Below are positions 1 through 8,129 of a stretch of DNA of 64,000 nucleotides, piece by piece. The notes under the pieces were generated by a model, which saw only the letters and a program-made list of their open reading frames with translations, was not told the DNA's origin and ran no database searches. The position numbers were made by a program, and so were the translations under genes. This DNA comes from DASRQK01 sp964436635 (GTDB lineage: Bacteria > Bacteroidota > Bacteroidia > Sphingobacteriales > Sphingobacteriaceae): positions 1-64,000 of the forward strand of contig CAYTDM010000001.1 in the NCBI GenBank assembly GCA_964436635.1, in the 5' to 3' direction. How positions within the stretch are numbered: position 1 is the stretch's first letter; every line of letters begins with the position of its first letter.

Positions 1-1
1 C

Positions 2-439
2 TTGAAATTAGGTGAAAATAATTTGAAGGGGAAAACGTTTTTAGATATGGGTTGTGGAACAGGGATCCTGGCTATTTTGGCAAGTAAATTAGGCGCAGAT
101 CCGGTTTATGCGATCGATTACGATTCAGTGTGTGTGGAAAGCACTACAGAAAATGCGCTTTTAAATGATGTGAAAAATATTTCTTGTCAGTTAGGATCTG
201 CAAATGAAATTCCGGGCATAAAATTTGATTATATTTTCGCGAACATAAATAGAAATATTTTGCTTGATCACTTAGAAAGTTATAACAAAGCCATGGATTT
301 GGGTTCAAAGCTTTATTTAAGTGGTTTTTATGAAGAGAATGATTTACAAGTGATTGTAGAAAAAGCATCACAAATTGGATTGAAATACGAAGAACATCTA
401 AATGATGGCGGTTGGGCTGCCGCTTTGTTTTCTAAATAA
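2..439 (+). CDS. prmA: Ribosomal protein L11 methyltransferase, C-terminal part (cut by window edge)
   Basis: This is the last 145 codons of a SAM-dependent methyltransferase. The fragment opens with the Rossmann motif I (LDMGCGTGILAI, about residues 14-25 here), followed by the acidic residue of motif II (AIDYD). The motif ANINRNILL fits the substrate-binding N-x-x-x-N region of PrmA better than a generic methyltransferase. The family trimethylates ribosomal protein L11 in the cytoplasm. The first in-frame TTG is almost certainly an internal Leu codon, because the window starts inside the gene and about half of a normal PrmA is missing. No terminator is visible in the 145-bp AT-rich gap that follows. 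Confidence 0.85.
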   Translation: MKLGENNLKGKTFLDMGCGTGILAILASKLGADPVYAIDYDSVCVESTTENALLNDVKNISCQLGSANEIPGIKFDYIFANINRNILLDHLESYNKAMDLGSKLYLSGFYEENDLQVIVEKASQIGLKYEEHLNDGGWAAALFSK

Positions 440-584
440 TTTGTCTGTTATAAATGTTAAATTTATTAAAATTATTGTTTTTGTAATAAATTATTAATTA
501 TATTTGATTCGCTTTTTGGAAATAAAGGTAATTTGATTAGTTAATTGTTTTTTACATAAACGTTTATAATAACCCTATATAGAA

Positions 585-920
585 ATGAACACGTTAGGAA
601 AAAAAATCCGGCTACTTCGTCATCAAAGAGGCTGGAGTCAGGAAGATGTAGCTAAAAGGCTGGATATCTCCATTCCAGCATTTTCAAAAATTGAAACAGG
701 CATTACTGATGTTAATCTTTCTCGTTTAGATCAAATTTCAAAGCTTTTTGATATGTCAATTGTTGAATTATTAGCAACAAATGACCCAGAAGAAGAAAAG
801 AAATATAATACTGATTTGGCGGATGCTATGAAGAAGCTTCAAGAGCGTGATGCGCACGTGATTGATCTTCAAAAGAAAGTCATAGAGCTCTATGAGCAAT
901 TGCATCAAAAAGGACAATAA
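585..920 (+). CDS. Small XRE-family helix-turn-helix regulator with C-terminal coiled coil
   Basis: The 111-residue protein starts with an HTH_3 (Cro/C1-type) domain at about residues 5-62. Its helices read GWSQEDVAKRLDIS and IPAFSKIETGITDVNL, followed by LDQISKLFDMSIVELL. Residues 68-108 are charged and heptad-like, consistent with a dimerising coiled coil. It is probably a DNA-binding regulator of unknown target. It stands alone, with its own 145-bp upstream region and a strong terminator directly after the stop, so it is likely monocistronic. Nothing around it suggests a phage or a toxin-antitoxin partner. Confidence 0.85.
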   Translation: MNTLGKKIRLLRHQRGWSQEDVAKRLDISIPAFSKIETGITDVNLSRLDQISKLFDMSIVELLATNDPEEEKKYNTDLADAMKKLQERDAHVIDLQKKVIELYEQLHQKGQ

Positions 921-955
921 AAAAAAGCGGCTTATTTAATAGGCCGCTTTTTTTT
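921..955. terminator. Bidirectional intrinsic terminator
   Basis: The stem GCGGC/GCCGC (927-931 with 943-947) is flanked by six A upstream and eight T downstream. It separates the XRE gene from the convergent lat gene and can serve both strands. Confidence 0.85.
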
Positions 956-984
956 GTTTCCAGTAAAAGTTTTCAATTCTGTAA

Positions 985-2316
985 TTAAAGAGAGGCGATT
1001 GTTTTCTGAACGATCTCCAATGCTTTTGCCAATTCAATTTTTGAAATATTTAAAGCAGGCCTAAAACGCACACTACGGTTTCCACAACCTAAAAACATTC
1101 CACCGTTGTTTAAACCTTTCTTAATAAATTGGTTTCTTAATTCTGCATTTTCAAAATCAAAGGCAACTAATAGTCCCTTGCCTCGAATGTTACTAATTTT
1201 GCCTAAGGATTTTTTGATGGACTCAAGTTCATTTTGTAAATAAGCACCTAATTCATGCACATGGTCGATTAAATTTTCTTCTTCTATAATTTGCAGAATT
1301 TTTGTCGAACGAACCATGTCGACTAAATTTCCTCCCCAAGTAGAATTAATTCTTGAAGACACCTTGAATACATTGTTTGGAACTTCATCTACTCTTTCGC
1401 TGGCTAAGATGCCGCATATTTGCATTTTCTTTCCAAAAGAAATGATGTCTGGTCGAGCATTCGGTCCAAAATGTTCATGATGCCAGAATTTTCCGGAAAT
1501 TCCGACGCCCGTTTGCACTTCATCATAAATTAAAAGAGCTTCATTTTCATCCGCTAAAATGCGCAGTTGTTCCATGAATTCTGGCCTAAAATGGTGGTCT
1601 CCACCTTCAGCTTGAACTGGCTCTATGATGATGGCACAAATATCATCTTTGTTAACTTCAAACGCATTTTTAATTTCCTGTATAGCTTTTTCTTCTCTGG
1701 CTATTAAATCTGGTAAATTTTCTTCAGTTAAAGGGAAATGGATCATAGGATTGCTAATCCTTGGCCAATCAAATTTTGCAAACCACTTTGTCTTGTCAGG
1801 CAGCGTGTTTGTTAAGCTTAAAGTATATCCACTTCTACCGTGAAAGGCTTGTTCAAAATGAATCACCTTCATGCCTTTTTCCTCTTGGTAGCCCTTTTCA
1901 AAGTTTTTTTGAACTTTCCAGTCCATGGCCACTTTTAATGCGTTTTCAACGGCTAATGAGCCGCCAGCAATAAAAAAGGCATGCGGCAAGTACGAGGGCA
2001 TCGCTACACGATGAAAGGTTTCCACAAACTGCGCATATTCAACAGTATAAACATCTGAGTTGGACGGATTGTTAATCGCTGCTTTTAGTAAACTTGCTTG
2101 AAATGCAGGGTCATTTAACATTTTTGGGTGATTATATCCCAATGGTACGGATGCAAAGCAGGTAAAAAGGTCTAAAATTTCACGATCATATTTTGAGTCG
2201 TAAATAATGGAACCTTTACTCTTGTCCAAATCAAAAGTCATGTCATATCCATCTGCTAAAATGTGTTGATTTAAGGTTTCATGTACTTTTTTAGGATCTA
2301 TATCTATTGAATACAT
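985..2316 (-). CDS. lat: L-lysine 6-transaminase
   Basis: A 443-residue class III PLP aminotransferase. It transfers the epsilon-amino group of lysine to 2-oxoglutarate, giving 2-aminoadipate 6-semialdehyde (cyclising to piperideine-6-carboxylate). The Lat type is recognised by the N-terminal stretch TFDLDKSKGS, the absence of a class III ornithine-type start, and the cofactor segment DIISFGKKMQICG, with the Schiff-base lysine at about 296. DEVQTG (about 265-270) supplies the PLP-binding Asp. Length matches the family. It is monocistronic, with a well-formed promoter about 65 bp upstream. The semialdehyde product would need a dehydrogenase; the PruA-type enzyme at 51350 is a possible but unproven partner. 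Confidence 0.9.
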   Translation of the reverse strand: MYSIDIDPKKVHETLNQHILADGYDMTFDLDKSKGSIIYDSKYDREILDLFTCFASVPLGYNHPKMLNDPAFQASLLKAAINNPSNSDVYTVEYAQFVETFHRVAMPSYLPHAFFIAGGSLAVENALKVAMDWKVQKNFEKGYQEEKGMKVIHFEQAFHGRSGYTLSLTNTLPDKTKWFAKFDWPRISNPMIHFPLTEENLPDLIAREEKAIQEIKNAFEVNKDDICAIIIEPVQAEGGDHHFRPEFMEQLRILADENEALLIYDEVQTGVGISGKFWHHEHFGPNARPDIISFGKKMQICGILASERVDEVPNNVFKVSSRINSTWGGNLVDMVRSTKILQIIEEENLIDHVHELGAYLQNELESIKKSLGKISNIRGKGLLVAFDFENAELRNQFIKKGLNNGGMFLGCGNRSVRFRPALNISKIELAKALEIVQKTIASL

Positions 2317-2382
2317 TTGATTTTATATTTAAAAAATGTTTATAAAATGTTTAAAACTTGGTTTAATCTGGGTTATTATTCT

Positions 2383-2413
2383 CAAATATACCAAAAATCT
2401 TAAAATTTTCAAA
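2383..2413 (-). promoter_or_regulatory. Bacteroidota-type promoter for lat
   Basis: Read on the minus strand, TTTG (2410-2413) is followed after 19 bp by TATATTTG (2383-2390). This matches the -33/-7 consensus TTTG-N19-21-TAnnTTTG. The predicted transcript starts near 2376, leaving a leader of about 60 nt. Confidence 0.75.
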
Positions 2414-2451
2414 GGTCTGTTTTGAAGGAATGTCTGAAACCATGTCATCTT

Positions 2452-3402
2452 TCATTTTTCTGAAACGAAGGATTCATGCACTCCTAAGATACCTGTCAGC
2501 CCACCAGAATGAATCAATAAGATGCGCGCTCCTTCTTTAAAATAGTTTTTTTCGATTAATTGGTGCACGCCATAAAATAATTTTCCGGTGTAAATCGGCT
2601 CGATTAAAATGCCAGATTTTTGCACAAAACTTTTCACGTAATTTAATAAAGCGGGACTAGATTTTGCGTAGCCACCCTCGTGAAATTCAGTGTGCAGTAT
2701 GATATTGGTGTTTTTATATAAATCAGCTGCATTTTTTAATAAAAACTCGCCATTTTTTAAAACTGCAATCCCATGCACCTGTGTCTGCTCCGAATTTTTT
2801 TGCTGATCATTGCTTTTAGGGATAGCTTTACTTTTTTGCACAGCTTTCGAAATGCCCGCTATGGTAGTCGCCGTGCCACAGGCACAAAAAATATGATCGT
2901 AGGAGCGACCCTCATGTTGAATTTCTTCTACGATTTCCTCACAGCCTTTTAGTGCCAAAGGATGGGCTCCACCTTCATCCACAAATTCATAATCATGATT
3001 TGGCTCTTGCACGCAAAAAGCCTCATACAATGCCCGCTTATTCTTATAGGAGCCTCGATCCACAAACCTCAAATCCATTCCATATATACGACATAAACTA
3101 AGTACAGGATTGCTGGTGAAAGAATCTCCACGAATAAAGCCGATGGTTTTTATATTAAACATTGCGCCAGCACAGGCCGTAGCCAACAAGTGATTCGAAT
3201 AGGCCCCACCAAAAGTGACGACACCATCAGCATTTCTTTTTTGGACTTCCGCGATCACATACTTTAATTTTCTCCATTTATTTCCAGAAATAAAAGGGTG
3301 AATTAAGTCATCTCTCTTAATATGAACGCTGATCTTCCCATCGCACGGAAACAAGTGAGTAATGTCTTGTATGGGCGTCGGAAGTAGGAGGGAGTCGATC
3401 AT
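2452..3402 (-). CDS. 1-Aminocyclopropane-1-carboxylate deaminase / D-cysteine desulfhydrase family protein
   Basis: A 316-residue fold type II PLP enzyme. SGNKWRKLKY carries the PLP lysine (K42), TFGGAYSNHLLATA is the phosphate/substrate loop, and CGTATTIAGI and HSGGLTGILG are the conserved glycine loops. Members either open ACC to 2-oxobutyrate and ammonia or desulfurise D-cysteine; the sequence alone does not decide which. The ATG at 3402 is preferred because it gives the family N-terminus (LLLPTPIQ). The frame stays open to 3534, but that would overlap rluD, which is transcribed the other way. It diverges from rluD across 87 bp. Confidence 0.85.
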   Translation of the reverse strand: MIDSLLLPTPIQDITHLFPCDGKISVHIKRDDLIHPFISGNKWRKLKYVIAEVQKRNADGVVTFGGAYSNHLLATACAGAMFNIKTIGFIRGDSFTSNPVLSLCRIYGMDLRFVDRGSYKNKRALYEAFCVQEPNHDYEFVDEGGAHPLALKGCEEIVEEIQHEGRSYDHIFCACGTATTIAGISKAVQKSKAIPKSNDQQKNSEQTQVHGIAVLKNGEFLLKNAADLYKNTNIILHTEFHEGGYAKSSPALLNYVKSFVQKSGILIEPIYTGKLFYGVHQLIEKNYFKEGARILLIHSGGLTGILGVHESFVSEK

Positions 3403-3477
3403 AAAATTTCTTAGTTTTTGTGCAACAAACAAACATAATAATCTAATTTGGAAATTGCATTTGAAATCGAATTTATC

Positions 3478-3485
3478 TAAGTTTG
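3478..3485 (+). promoter_or_regulatory. -7 element directly upstream of rluD
   Basis: TAAGTTTG matches TAnnTTTG exactly and ends only four bases before the ATG at 3490. A TTTG lies at 3460-3463, but its 14-bp spacing is short. If used, the transcript would be leaderless or nearly so. Confidence 0.45.
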
Positions 3486-3489
3486 TCGA

Positions 3490-4524
3490 ATGAGCGGACC
3501 AGATGTTTCCCCAATACAAGATTCCGAGGATCAAGAGTTATATGAACATTTCCGGATCATCGTTGACAAAGGACAGTCTTTACTTCGAATAGATAAATTT
3601 CTAATGCATCGCATTGAAAATGCGTCAAGAAATCGCATACAAAATGCGATCGAAGCAGGATCTGTGTTAGTGAATAATCAGGAAATCAAATCCAGTTATA
3701 AGGTAAAGCCATTGGATGAAATTTCTGTGGTTCTTCCGCATCCTCCACGCGATACGGAAGTCTATCCTGAAAATATTCCATTAAATATCGAGTATGAAGA
3801 TGATGACTTACTTATTGTAAATAAGGAAGCGGGGATGGTGGTGCATCCAGGATTTAATAATTATACGGGAACCCTGGTGAATGCCTTGGTGTATTATTTT
3901 AATCAGTTGCCACAAATGCCTGGCAATGATGGACGACCAGGTTTGGTACATCGTATTGATAAAGACACCAGTGGTCTGCTCGTCATTGCGAAGAATGAAT
4001 GGGCGATGACTTATTTGGCAAAGCAATTCTATGACCATAGCATCACCAGGAAGTACGTGGCCTTAGTATGGGGAGATTTGGATACCGATGGAACAGTTAC
4101 TGGCTATATTGGAAGAAGTATAAAGGATCGCCGCGTAATGGCTGTCTATGAGGACGAATCCATGGGTAAGTGGTCTGTTACTCACTATAAGGTCATCGAG
4201 CGATTTAAATATGTAACCTTGATCGAATGCCAATTAGAAACCGGAAGAACGCACCAAATCAGGGCGCATATGAAATCCATAGGACATCCCTTATTTAATG
4301 ATGCGACTTATAGCGGCGATCAAATTCTGAAAGGTACCTTATTCAGTAAGTATAAACAGTTTGTAGAAAATTGTTTTTCACTCTTACCTCGTCAAGCCTT
4401 ACACGCTAAAAATTTAGGATTCATCCATCCAGTGTCTAAAAAACGCTTAGAATTCGAATCAGAACTTCCTTCAGATTTCGCTCAATGTTTAGAAAAGTGG
4501 AGAAATTACAGTCATGCAGGGTAA
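3490..4524 (+). CDS. rluD: RluA/RluD-family 23S rRNA pseudouridine synthase
   Basis: A 344-residue protein with an N-terminal S4 RNA-binding domain (about 30-90, LRIDKFLMHRIENASRNRIQ) and an RluA catalytic domain. HRIDKDTSGLLV contains the nucleophilic Asp157, and GRTHQIRAHM is the second signature. Members isomerise uridines in 23S rRNA; RluD acts on helix 69 during 50S assembly. The symbol is by closest family, and the exact target is inferred. The start at 3490 is the only ATG before the S4 domain. The gene overlaps the next one by 11 bp, so the two are probably co-translated. Confidence 0.85.
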   Translation: MSGPDVSPIQDSEDQELYEHFRIIVDKGQSLLRIDKFLMHRIENASRNRIQNAIEAGSVLVNNQEIKSSYKVKPLDEISVVLPHPPRDTEVYPENIPLNIEYEDDDLLIVNKEAGMVVHPGFNNYTGTLVNALVYYFNQLPQMPGNDGRPGLVHRIDKDTSGLLVIAKNEWAMTYLAKQFYDHSITRKYVALVWGDLDTDGTVTGYIGRSIKDRRVMAVYEDESMGKWSVTHYKVIERFKYVTLIECQLETGRTHQIRAHMKSIGHPLFNDATYSGDQILKGTLFSKYKQFVENCFSLLPRQALHAKNLGFIHPVSKKRLEFESELPSDFAQCLEKWRNYSHAG

Positions 4525-5359
4525 ATACATCTATTTTAACGATCAATTCTTTTTAGAGAACAAAGCCGTAATTACTGCTGAGAATAGAGCGTTTCGATAT
4601 GGAGATGGGGTCTTTGAAACCATGCTTTGGCGTCCGAATGGCATTCGAAATCTGTCGGATCATGTGGCTCGCATTCAACACGCATTTAACGTGTTGAAAT
4701 TTGAGCATGCAGAACGATTTAATGCCGAAACGATTCATCAGCTTGTTTCCAAACTTTTAAATAAAAATGAATCCATTCATCAGTTGAATAGGATTCGTAT
4801 GCAGTTTTTTAGATCTGGAGGAGGCTTTTATAGCCCCATTAGCAACACTCCTGAATGGGTGATTCAAAGCATGCCTATTATTCCTGAAAGCGATAAAATT
4901 GGAAAACAGGCCGGATTGCGAGTCGGGCTGTATACTGAGCAATACAAACCAACCTATCCCTTATCTAATCTAAAATCCATTAATTGCTTGCCATTTGTGC
5001 TGGCTGGATTATTTCGTAAGCAACAAGGGTTTGATGAGGTCATCTTGTTGAATCAAGAAGGAAGGCTTTGTGAAACGCTATCTTCCAACATTTTTGTTTG
5101 TTACAACAATGCTATTTACACACCTGCCTTAAGTGAGGGCTGTGTCGATGGGACTATGCGCCGGGCGGTCATTAAAATTGCTAAGGAAATGGGTAAAACC
5201 ATTGTCGAGGCAAAAATTCAACCTCAAATCCTTCTGGAAGCGGACGAAATTTTTCTCACGAATGCGATTAAAGGCATACAATGGGTCATGGGATATGAAC
5301 AAAAAAGATACTTCAACACGCTGTCAAAACAATTACAAGATCGAGTAAATCTCCTGTAA
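4514..5359 (+). CDS. Class IV PLP aminotransferase
   Basis: A 281-residue protein of the branched-chain/D-amino-acid aminotransferase and aminodeoxychorismate lyase superfamily. RAFRYGDGVFETM (about 26-37) is the N-terminal signature, K154 in NLKSINCLP is the expected PLP lysine, and GRLCETLSSNIFV holds the glutamate that contacts the pyridine nitrogen. The sequence does not separate BCAT from ADC lyase or D-amino-acid transaminase. It is translationally coupled to the pseudouridine synthase by an 11-bp overlap. An imperfect direct repeat (TCCTGTAAATGTCAG then TCCTGTCAAGCTGAC) spans its stop codon. Confidence 0.8.
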   Translation: MQGKYIYFNDQFFLENKAVITAENRAFRYGDGVFETMLWRPNGIRNLSDHVARIQHAFNVLKFEHAERFNAETIHQLVSKLLNKNESIHQLNRIRMQFFRSGGGFYSPISNTPEWVIQSMPIIPESDKIGKQAGLRVGLYTEQYKPTYPLSNLKSINCLPFVLAGLFRKQQGFDEVILLNQEGRLCETLSSNIFVCYNNAIYTPALSEGCVDGTMRRAVIKIAKEMGKTIVEAKIQPQILLEADEIFLTNAIKGIQWVMGYEQKRYFNTLSKQLQDRVNLL

Positions 5360-5471
5360 ATGTCAGATTGTCCTGTCAAGCTGACTGTTTGAATCGCTTA
5401 ATCAACGTTTGTTCAAGGATGGAATGGCAATTGATACGGATGGTTCATAGATCAAAAATAAGATTTAAGCT

Positions 5472-7373
5472 ATGAGCATGAACGAAAAAGGGAATATTTC
5501 TATTCATACCGAGAATATCTTTCCGGTTATCAAAAAATTCTTATACTCAGATAACGAGATTTTCTTAAGAGAATTAGTTTCGAACGCAGTCGATGCTACC
5601 CAAAAATTGAATCGTTTGGCTGCTTTAGGCCAATTTAAAGGTGAATTGGGCAACACGACGATTGACGTATCTTTTGATGAAAAAGCCAAAACCATTACCA
5701 TTTCAGATCGTGGAATCGGAATGACTGGGGAGGAGGTCAAAAAATACATTAACCAAATTGCGTTTTCGGGTGCGACTGAATTTGTAGAAAAATTCAAAGA
5801 ATCTAAAGATGCGAATGAAATTATTGGCCGATTTGGATTGGGATTTTATTCTGCCTTTATGGTGGCGAATTTGGTGGAAATACAAACTTTGTCTTACCAA
5901 GAAGGTGCAGTTCCTGTACGATGGACTTGTGATGGTTCGACGAGTTATGAAATTTCTGAAGGTTCAAAAACAGAACGTGGTACAGACATTATTTTACATA
6001 TCAATGAAGAGTCAGAGGAGTTTTTGAATAAAGCTCGATTAGGTGAGATTCTGGATAAATATGGTAAATTTTTACCTGTGCCGATTCGATTTGGCACGAA
6101 AACGGAATCGGTAGAAGATGGTCAAGATGATGAAGGAAAACCTAAATATAAAGCTATAGAAGTAGACAATATTATCAATATCACGCGCCCAGCTTGGGTG
6201 AAACAACCTGCCGAATTAAAGGACGAAGATTATTTAGCGTTTTATCGTGAATTATACCCTTACTCTATCGATGAACCATTATTTTGGATTCATTTAAATG
6301 TGGATTATCCATTTAACTTAACAGGAATTCTTTACTTCCCGAAACTGAAAAATGATTTCGAAGTCCAAAAGAATAAAATTAAGTTATACTCGAGACAGGT
6401 CTTCATTACCGATGAAGTGAAAGATGTAGTTCCTGAATTTTTAATGCTGTTGCATGGAGTGATTGATTCTCCAGATATTCCATTAAACGTTTCAAGAAGC
6501 TTTTTGCAGTCCGATGGAAATGTGAAAAAAATCAATGCGCACATTACGAAAAAGGTTGCGGATAAATTGGCTGAGATTTATAAGTCAGATCGCAAAGGTT
6601 TCCAAGAGAAATGGAATGACATCAGTCTATTTGTGAAATACGGAATGCTAAGCGAAGAGAAATTTGCTGAAAAAGCAGATGATTTTTGTTTATTAAAGAC
6701 CACCAATAACGAATACTTTACCATTAAAGAGTTTAAAGAGCTTGTAAAGGATTTGCAAACAGATAAAGATGGTAACCTGGTTTGGCTATACGCAAATCAT
6801 GTAGATCAACAGGACGCGTTTATTAGCTCTGCCAAGGCGAAAGGGTATGAAGTATTGCTGTTAGATTCTCCGATTGATTCGCATTTTGTTTCTTATTTGG
6901 AACGAAAAAACGAAAAGGTGTTATTGAAACGTGTGGACGCTGATGTAATGGATAAACTCATCCAAAAGGATCAAGCCTTGACCTTAAGTTTATCGGAGGA
7001 TCAAGTCAAGCAAGTCACAAGCGTGTTTGAGGGCGCCATTAATAACCAACACATGCAAGTGGTGGTGGAAGCCTTGCCTGAAGACGAGCTTCCAGTAACG
7101 ATTACTGCCGATGAATTTATGCGCAGAATGAAGGAAATGTCGCAAACGAGCGGAAGTGGCATGGGTTTTTATGGAAATATTCCCGATCAATATAAAGTTA
7201 CTGTAAATGGAAACCATCCATTAATGGCTAAAATTTTGAATGAAGAGCAAGAGGATGGAATGAGCAAAGATATTGCTAAACAGGCATTTGATTTGGCTTT
7301 GTTATCTAAGGGCTTATTAACTGGCCAAGAATTGACGCAATTTATTAAGCGGAGCGCAAAATTAATTGGATAA
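5472..7373 (+). CDS. htpG: Molecular chaperone HtpG (Hsp90)
   Basis: A 633-residue cytosolic Hsp90. The GHKL ATPase domain at about 1-240 shows FLRELVSNAVDA (the catalytic Glu and Mg-binding Asn), SDRGIGMT and GRFGLGFYSAFM. The middle domain has LNVSRSFLQ with the conserved Arg of the ATPase loop. The C-terminal dimerisation domain is present. Length is normal. It folds and stabilises client proteins with the DnaK system. The gene stands alone, preceded by a 112-bp region without a clear TAnnTTTG element and followed closely by tRNA-His. Confidence 0.97.
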   Translation: MSMNEKGNISIHTENIFPVIKKFLYSDNEIFLRELVSNAVDATQKLNRLAALGQFKGELGNTTIDVSFDEKAKTITISDRGIGMTGEEVKKYINQIAFSGATEFVEKFKESKDANEIIGRFGLGFYSAFMVANLVEIQTLSYQEGAVPVRWTCDGSTSYEISEGSKTERGTDIILHINEESEEFLNKARLGEILDKYGKFLPVPIRFGTKTESVEDGQDDEGKPKYKAIEVDNIINITRPAWVKQPAELKDEDYLAFYRELYPYSIDEPLFWIHLNVDYPFNLTGILYFPKLKNDFEVQKNKIKLYSRQVFITDEVKDVVPEFLMLLHGVIDSPDIPLNVSRSFLQSDGNVKKINAHITKKVADKLAEIYKSDRKGFQEKWNDISLFVKYGMLSEEKFAEKADDFCLLKTTNNEYFTIKEFKELVKDLQTDKDGNLVWLYANHVDQQDAFISSAKAKGYEVLLLDSPIDSHFVSYLERKNEKVLLKRVDADVMDKLIQKDQALTLSLSEDQVKQVTSVFEGAINNQHMQVVVEALPEDELPVTITADEFMRRMKEMSQTSGSGMGFYGNIPDQYKVTVNGNHPLMAKILNEEQEDGMSKDIAKQAFDLALLSKGLLTGQELTQFIKRSAKLIG

Positions 7374-7432
7374 AAATTCAAATTTTCTTTGCAAAATATA
7401 AAGAATCTTGGTACTTTCGCAAACCAATTCAC

Positions 7433-7507
7433 GGTGGGTATAGCTCAGTTGGTTAGAGCACCAGATTGTGGTTCTGGGGGTCGTCGGTTCGAGCCCGATT
7501 ATCCACC
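7433..7507 (+). tRNA. tRNA-His (GTG anticodon)
   Basis: A full cloverleaf can be drawn. The acceptor stem GTGGGTA pairs with TATCCAC, the D arm is GCTC/GAGC, and the anticodon arm CCAGA-TTGTGGT-TCTGG has anticodon GTG. The T arm has the usual TTCGAGC loop. A G precedes position 1 (7433) opposite C73 (7507), the G-1 identity element of tRNA-His. The CCA end is not encoded (CCG follows). Confidence 0.95.
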
Positions 7508-7521
7508 CCGCGAATAAAACT

Positions 7522-7557
7522 AAAGCACCATTCTATCAGGATGGTGCTTTTTTATTT
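7522..7557. terminator. Intrinsic terminator after tRNA-His
   Basis: AAAGCACCAT (7522-7531) pairs perfectly with ATGGTGCTTT (7541-7550) over a 9-nt loop and is followed by a T-run. It lies between the tRNA and the convergent yqgE gene. Confidence 0.85.
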
Positions 7558-7575
7558 TTAAGGCTTCTGCTCTTA

Positions 7576-8127
7576 TTAGTTTAATCTTGGGTCAATGGGA
7601 AAGTTTGCTACATGGGCAAATTTTGGCCCCATAGCGACGAGAACTTCTTTCCATAAATCTTCTGCTTCCATTAAAAATGGAATATCTGGGTGGTAACTTT
7701 TACAGGTGATCCACGATCGTAGATCCATCTCTTCTTTTAATTGATTGGGCTCCCAACCTGAATAGCCTATGAAGAATTTTATTGAATTTAAATTCAATGA
7801 TCCGTCCACAAGCATATTGACTATTACTTCGAGATCACCTCCCCAAAAAAGCTGTTCATTGATCTGTTGAGATTCTGGAATCAAGTTTCCTTTGGTGTGA
7901 ATATAATGCAAGGTGTCAAGCCCCACAGGACCTCCTACGAACACAGGAAAATCCGTGCTTAAATCTTCCTCTAAAACCTCACTTAACATTAAATCAGTCG
8001 GTCGATTTAATAGGTAACCAAAACTCCCTTCTACTTCATCGTGTTCACAAACTAATACCACGGATCGTTGAAAAGTTGGATCCATCATAAATGGTTCTGA
8101 TAATAATAAATTACCGGGAACTACCAT
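7576..8127 (-). CDS. YqgE/AlgH family protein (DUF179)
   Basis: A 183-residue protein with the family signature GNLLLSEPFMMDPTFQRSVV near the N-terminus, GSFGYLLNRP at about 35-44, and FVGGPV in the middle. Length matches the family. AlgH affects alginate expression in Pseudomonas, but the biochemical role of YqgE is not established. It lies 2 bp after the outer-membrane porin gene and is the last gene of this minus-strand operon. Confidence 0.85.
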   Translation of the reverse strand: MVVPGNLLLSEPFMMDPTFQRSVVLVCEHDEVEGSFGYLLNRPTDLMLSEVLEEDLSTDFPVFVGGPVGLDTLHYIHTKGNLIPESQQINEQLFWGGDLEVIVNMLVDGSLNLNSIKFFIGYSGWEPNQLKEEMDLRSWITCKSYHPDIPFLMEAEDLWKEVLVAMGPKFAHVANFPIDPRLN

Positions 8128-8129
8128 GA

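Noticed and set aside
3403..3534. N-terminal extension of the ACC-deaminase-like gene
   Set aside because: It would run into the rluD gene on the other strand and lacks family similarity.
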